DNA of 5,206 bases from Pseudomonadota bacterium (lineage in GTDB: Bacteria > Pseudomonadota > Alphaproteobacteria > Caulobacterales > Aquidulcibacteraceae): the NCBI GenBank assembly GCA_023461135.1, contig JAEWNX010000282.1:1-5206 (forward strand). The letters run 5' to 3'. Shown piece after piece: positions 1 through 5,206 of the stretch; position 1 is the first letter of the stretch; each line of letters begins with the position of its first letter. The notes beneath the pieces are model-generated. The model worked only from the letters and a program-made list of their open reading frames with translations. It ran no database searches and was not told the DNA's origin. The position numbers and the translations under genes were made by a program.

Positions 1-86
1 GCGAAAGCCGGGCCCGTTTCACTTTGCGCGGTTCGCCCGCCCGCTGCGGCTGGACACTCGGCGCCCGCCTCGGCATGGTCCGCGCC

Positions 87-1345
<1,259 letters not shown>

Positions 1346-1349
<4 letters not shown>

Positions 1350-2380
1350 GCCAGTCAAACTACGTCATGCGCGCCGCGGGTCCCCGAGATTTCCAAGGCT
1401 TCCAGCAACTGCGCGAGATCGCCGGGCCCGGATTCACGAGTCTGATGCTCGACGACACTGCGTTGGCCGAGAAGCTCTCTTTGTCGGAACAGAGCTTCGC
1501 TGCGAACATCGCCGCACCTGGACCTGAGCGCTACTTCATCGCCCTCGAACACATTGCGAGCGGCGCGCTGGTTGGCTGCGCCGGCGTCAAAGCCACCGTC
1601 GGGAAGATTCCGCCCTTCTTCAATTTCCGCATCATCACCGAAGCGCAGTCCTCGCCCGTCGTCGATCGCCGATTCGACATGGACATCTTGATCGGCGTCA
1701 ACGATTTCACCGGTTGCACCGAAGTCGGCTCGCTGTTCGTGCGCCCGGAACATCGCGCCGGCGGGGTCGGGCGTGCGCTCGCCCAAAGCCGCTATTTGCT
1801 GATGGCGACTGCCCCGCAGCGCTTCAACAGCCGCGTGGTCTCCGAATTGCGCGGGGTGGTTTCGCCCGACGGCGTGTCGCCGTTCTGGGAGGCTGTCGGG
1901 CGTCACTTCTTCCGTATGGATTTCGCCGAAGCCGACAAGCTTTCGGCGACCACAGACAATCAATTCATCCTCGATCTCATGCCGCAGCACCCGATCTACA
2001 TTGACCTCTTGCCGCAGGCGGCGCGGGAGGTGATCGGTCAGTGCCACAAGGATGGAGAAGGCGCGCGCCGCCTGCTCGAGTGGGAAGGGTTCAGCTTCTC
2101 CAACGTCGTCGACATATTCGACGGCGGCCCGCTCCTGACGGCGCAGCGCGATCACATACGCACGCGCAGGGAAGCGCGGCTTGTACGCGTGCGTACGGAC
2201 GTCGATATCGGCGGGGGCAATCGCGCGCTCGTCGCCGTCCCGCGCGCCAGCGAGTTCCGCTGCATCGCTGGGCGGGCGCTGGTTTCGGGCGGCGTGGCCC
2301 AAATCGATCCTGCGACGTTGGCGGCGCTGCGCTTGAACGATGGCGATGAAGCCCTGATCTGGGTGAGCGATGCGGACTGA
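1346..2380 (+). CDS. astA: Arginine N-succinyltransferase AstA
   Basis: AstA catalyses the first step of the AST pathway: L-arginine plus succinyl-CoA gives N2-succinylarginine and CoA, in the cytoplasm. The 344-residue product equals the usual AstA length. Conserved blocks run the whole length: GPGFTSL near residue 27, the GNAT-like CoA-binding stretch GSLFVRPEHRAGGVGRALAQSRY at about 128-150 (given in parts: GSLFVRPEHR then AGGVGRALAQ), SELRGVVSPDGVSPFWEAVG at about 166-185, LMPQHPIY at 211-218, and VIGQCH with the predicted catalytic His at 234 (His229 in E. coli AstA). DIFDGGP follows at 256-262. The start is GTG at 1346, inside the GTGA overlap with the upstream stop; an in-frame ATG at 1367 is possible but would trim the N-terminus. 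Only a weak GAAG lies upstream, so translation is probably coupled. A single gene rather than an aruF-aruG pair suggests a homo-oligomer. Whether it also takes ornithine cannot be read from the sequence. Confidence 0.96.
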
Positions 2381-3818
2381 ACTTTATATCGACGGCGCTT
2401 GGCGCGGGGGCAGTGGCGAGCTCTTCTCCTCGCACGATCCGGCAAGCGGCGATAAAGTCTGGGAGGGCCGCGCCGCCACCGCGGACGATGTCTCCGAAGC
2501 GATGGCCGCGGCGCGGCTCGCGTTTCCCGCCTGGTCGAAGCTTCCGCTCGAACACCGCACCGCCATTGCGCGCAAGTTCGGCGAGGTCATCAAGCGCCGC
2601 GGCGAAGAGATTGCGCAAACCATCAGCCGTGAAATGGGCAAGGCGCTGTGGGATGCGCGCGGCGAAGTACAGGCGATGGTCGGCAAGGTCGAACTGTCCA
2701 TCCGCGCGCAAGCCGAACGCGCCGGCGCAAAGGAAGAGAAAACCGCTTTCGGCGCCACCGTGCTCTCGCACCATGCGCACGGCGTGCTCGGCGTGTTCGG
2801 ACCGTTCAATTTCCCGGGCCATTTGCCCAACGGCCACATTGTGCCCGCGCTGATCGCCGGCAACACGATCCTGTTCAAGCCAAGCGAGCTTACGCCCGGC
2901 GTCGGCGCGCTCATGATTGAGGCGTGGGAAGAAGCTGGGCTGCCCGCCGGCGTGATCAATCTTCTGCAAGGCGCGCGTGAGACAGGCGCGGCGCTGCTCG
3001 ACGCATCGGGCCTCAACGGCGTTCTCTTCACCGGCTCGGCGCAAACCGGCGCGCTCATCCACCGCAAGTTTGCGGGGCGCCCCGACATGCTGCTGGCGCT
3101 GGAGCTTGGCGGCAACAATCCGCTGATCGTCTGGCCGCCCGTTGATGTAAGAGCGGCCGCCAATCTCATCGCGCATTCCGCCTTCGCCACCAGCGGTCAG
3201 CGCTGCTCGTGCGCGCGCCGCCTGATTGTGCCCGACAATGCGGACGGCGAAGCGATCCTGCAGGCGGTGACCGAGCTTGCGCGCAACATCCGCGTCGATC
3301 GCAGCGACGCGACGCCGGAGCCGTTTATGGGCCCGCTTGTGAATGCGCACGCCGCGGACCGAGCGGTGAAGTTCGAGCAGGGGCTCACCGCAATGGGCGC
3401 GAAGCCCATTCTGCCGATCAAACGCGACGGCGCGTTCGTGCATCCGGGCGTCATCGACGTCACCGGGCTTTCGCCGCCGGACGAGGAATTGTTCGGTCCG
3501 GTGCTGCAGGTGTACCGGGCGACCGATTTCGACCACGCGCTCGACATCGCCAACGCCACGCGCTTCGGGCTCGCCGGCGGCCTCATCAGCGACGATCCCG
3601 CGCTCTGGGCGCGCGTGAAAGCCGAATTGCGCGCGGGCGTGCTCAACTGGAATCGTCCGACGACAGGCGCATCCGGCGCGCTGCCGTTCGGCGGGCCTGG
3701 CCTTTCCGGTTCGCTCCGCCCTAGCGCGTATTATGCGGCAGACTACGTCGCGTATCCAGTGGCGTCGCAGCTTTCCGAAAACGCCGCGCCGATCCCCGCG
3801 CCCGGTCTGCCTGAATGA
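2370..3818 (+). CDS. astD: N-succinylglutamate 5-semialdehyde dehydrogenase AstD
   Basis: AstD oxidises N2-succinyl-L-glutamate 5-semialdehyde to N2-succinylglutamate with NAD+, the fourth AST step. The 482-residue protein is a complete aldehyde dehydrogenase superfamily member, close to the roughly 490 residues of E. coli AstD. Visible landmarks are GPFNFPGHLPNGH with oxyanion-hole Asn147, the cofactor-site Lys170 in LFKPSELTP, the NAD-loop FTGSAQTG at 220-227, the general base Glu245 in LELGGNNP, the catalytic Cys279 in SGQRCSCARR, and Glu373 in EELFGPVLQVY. The C-terminal NWNRPTTGASGALPFGG at 426-442 is typical of AstD and supports this call over generic dehydrogenases. The ATG at 2370 lies inside the end of astA (11-base overlap). 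A purine-rich GGGTGAG just upstream at 2361-2367 could serve as a close-spaced ribosome binding site. The flanking astA and astB genes confirm the assignment. Confidence 0.96.
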   Translation: MRTELYIDGAWRGGSGELFSSHDPASGDKVWEGRAATADDVSEAMAAARLAFPAWSKLPLEHRTAIARKFGEVIKRRGEEIAQTISREMGKALWDARGEVQAMVGKVELSIRAQAERAGAKEEKTAFGATVLSHHAHGVLGVFGPFNFPGHLPNGHIVPALIAGNTILFKPSELTPGVGALMIEAWEEAGLPAGVINLLQGARETGAALLDASGLNGVLFTGSAQTGALIHRKFAGRPDMLLALELGGNNPLIVWPPVDVRAAANLIAHSAFATSGQRCSCARRLIVPDNADGEAILQAVTELARNIRVDRSDATPEPFMGPLVNAHAADRAVKFEQGLTAMGAKPILPIKRDGAFVHPGVIDVTGLSPPDEELFGPVLQVYRATDFDHALDIANATRFGLAGGLISDDPALWARVKAELRAGVLNWNRPTTGASGALPFGGPGLSGSLRPSAYYAADYVAYPVASQLSENAAPIPAPGLPE

Positions 3819-5158
3819 GCGGCGCGGAGGAGATCAACTTCGACGGGCTGGTCGGCCCCACGCACAATTACGCGGGCCTCTCCGAGGGCAATCTTGCCTC
3901 CGAACGCAATCGCGACACCGTCGCGCGTCCGCGCGATGCGGCGCTGCAAGGGCTGAAGAAAATGCAGCACTTGCGCGCGCTCGGCTTGCGCCAAGGCGTG
4001 CTGCCGCCGCACGAGCGGCCGAACGTCACCTGGCTGCGCTCGCTGGGCTTGGCTGGAAGCGATGGCGATGTCTGGGAGCAGGCGTGGCGCACCGAGCCTA
4101 CCATTGCCCGCGCGGCGCTCGCTTCGTCTGCGATGTGGGCGGCGAATGCGGCGACGATTTCCCCCAGCGCCGATTGCGCGGATCGGCGTTTGCACGCCTC
4201 CGTCGCCAACTTGCAGACGATGCTTCACCGGATCCTTGAAGCGGAGCAGACCGAACGCACGCTCCGCGCCTTGATGCCGAACGAAGAGCGTTTCGCCATT
4301 CACTCCGCGCTCACGCCGCACAGCGCGCTGTCGGATGAGGGCGCGGCCAACCACATGCGCATGTGCGCCGAGCACGGTGCGCCGGGCCTCGAAATTTTCG
4401 TCTATGGGCGCACGGCCGCCGAAACGCGCGCCGGCTTCCCGGCGCGGCAGACGCTGGAAGCAAGCCGCGCCCTTGCGCGCCGGCACGCGCTTGCGCCGGA
4501 GCGCACCGTGTTCGCGCGCCAGAGCGCCGCCGCAATTGATGCGGGCGCGTTTCATAACGACGTCGTGGCCGTCGCCCACGAGCACGTGCTCTTCCACCAC
4601 GAGCACGCCTTCGAGGACAAAGCCGCGCTCCACGCCGAAGTGCGCGAGAAGGCGCGCGGGCTGTTCGAGCCGGTGTTCATCGAAGTGCCAGCGGCGCAAG
4701 TCTCGCTCGCAGACGCCGTCTCGTCCTACCTGTTCAATTCGCAGCTCGTGCGTCTGCCGGGCGAACAGAACCTGACCCTGATCGCCCCCACAGAGGTGCG
4801 TGAGAACAACAAGACGGCTGGGTACGTCGCCGAAAAGAGCGCGCGCGCCGGCGCGGTCATCGGGCGGGTGGAGTACGTCGAAGTGCGCGAGAGCATGCGC
4901 AATGGCGGCGGCCCGGCATGCCTTCGGCTGCGCATCGCGATGACGAACGAGGAGAAGCACGCCGCCGCCGCTGGCTTCTTCCTCGACGATGCGCTTGCGG
5001 AAAACCTCGAAGCTTGGATTGTCAAACACTACCGCGAAGAACTGGCCCCCGCCGATCTCGGCGATCCGGCGCTCGTGCGCGAAACGCAAAGCGCGCTGGA
5101 CGACCTCACGCGCATCCTGCCGCTGGGCGGCGCTTTCTATCCATTCCAGAGGGCGTAA
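3815..5158 (+). CDS. astB: N-succinylarginine dihydrolase AstB
   Basis: AstB hydrolyses N2-succinylarginine to N2-succinylornithine, two ammonia and CO2, the second AST step; it is a cytoplasmic enzyme of the amidinotransferase/deiminase fold. The product has 447 residues, the same as E. coli AstB, and aligns by eye end to end. The N-terminal signature EINFDGLVGPTHNYAGLS is at 6-23, PPHERP at 64-69 and WAANAATISPSAD with substrate-contact Asn111 at 108-120. The catalytic triad is complete: Glu175 in SDEGAANH, His247 in GAFHNDVVAV and nucleophile Cys369 in NGGGPACLRLR. Further conserved substrate-site positions are His138-Arg139, Arg211 in PARQT, Asp249 and Asn363. The end GGAFYPFQ is the family's usual C-terminus. 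The ATG at 3815 overlaps the astD stop as ATGA and has no clear ribosome binding site, so expression probably depends on translation of astD. The stop is TAA, followed within a few bases by a hairpin. Confidence 0.97.
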   Translation: MSGAEEINFDGLVGPTHNYAGLSEGNLASERNRDTVARPRDAALQGLKKMQHLRALGLRQGVLPPHERPNVTWLRSLGLAGSDGDVWEQAWRTEPTIARAALASSAMWAANAATISPSADCADRRLHASVANLQTMLHRILEAEQTERTLRALMPNEERFAIHSALTPHSALSDEGAANHMRMCAEHGAPGLEIFVYGRTAAETRAGFPARQTLEASRALARRHALAPERTVFARQSAAAIDAGAFHNDVVAVAHEHVLFHHEHAFEDKAALHAEVREKARGLFEPVFIEVPAAQVSLADAVSSYLFNSQLVRLPGEQNLTLIAPTEVRENNKTAGYVAEKSARAGAVIGRVEYVEVRESMRNGGGPACLRLRIAMTNEEKHAAAAGFFLDDALAENLEAWIVKHYREELAPADLGDPALVRETQSALDDLTRILPLGGAFYPFQRA

Positions 5159-5160
5159 CG

Positions 5161-5194
5161 AAAAGCGGCAGCCGCTTTGCGACTGCCGCGCTTA
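5161..5194. terminator. Hairpin after astB, probable (bidirectional) operon terminator
   Basis: Two alternative inverted repeats begin 3-6 bases after the astB stop. One pairs AAAGCGGC (5162-5169) with GCCGCTTT (5171-5178), a near-perfect palindrome around one base. The other pairs GCGGCAG (5165-5171) with CTGCCGC (5183-5189) across an 11-base loop. Rightward, the stem is followed only by a poor T-tract (CTTATCC). Leftward, the AAAA at 5161-5164 would read as UUUU straight after the stem, which is the better intrinsic-terminator geometry. The position suits shared termination between astB and a convergent gene. No termination strength can be inferred from sequence alone. Confidence 0.6.
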
Positions 5195-5206
5195 TCCGTC
5201 CGGCTG

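Noticed and set aside
2091..3536. Leftward 481-codon open frame opposite astA and astD
   Set aside because: It spans two well-supported genes and their junction, has low-complexity Arg/Ala-rich translation and no motif; it is a GC-driven shadow.
3743..5089. Leftward 448-codon open frame opposite astB
   Set aside because: It is fully antisense to intact astB, with no family resemblance and no ribosome binding site that I can see.

Overview
The window is one compact, rightward-reading catabolic operon from a GC-rich bacterium. Four genes lie head to tail with no intergenic space: an M20-family metallo-hydrolase (about 87-1349), astA (1346-2380), astD (2370-3818) and astB (3815-5158). The last three are clear members of the arginine succinyltransferase (AST) pathway, which degrades arginine for nitrogen and carbon. 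The GC-rich codon use, the style of the proteins and a CPG2-like M20 gene in front of astADB suggest an alphaproteobacterium, perhaps of the Caulobacterales/Hyphomonadaceae kind. That placement is from recollection, not proof.

Layout. Positions 1-86 hold no recognisable gene, promoter or strong ribosome binding site, and the reading frame of the first gene stays open to the left edge, so its exact start is uncertain. The coding junctions overlap by 4, 11 and 4 bases (GTGA; an 11-base overlap; ATGA), which points to one transcript with translational coupling. After astB, positions 5161-5194 contain overlapping inverted repeats that look like a terminator, probably bidirectional. A possible stop codon of a convergent gene lies at the extreme right edge.

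How the genes work together. AstA succinylates arginine with succinyl-CoA. AstB converts N2-succinylarginine to N2-succinylornithine, releasing ammonia and CO2. A transaminase (AstC, or an ArgD-type enzyme encoded elsewhere) would give succinylglutamate semialdehyde, and AstD oxidises this to N2-succinylglutamate. The last step, removal of succinate to give glutamate, is normally done by AstE, which is not in the window. The first gene belongs to the family that contains the desuccinylase DapE, the deacetylase ArgE and the N-acyl-glutamate-cleaving carboxypeptidase G2. The main hypothesis is that it supplies this last step as a non-homologous replacement for AstE. The three ast genes themselves look intact and ordinary, with all expected catalytic residues.
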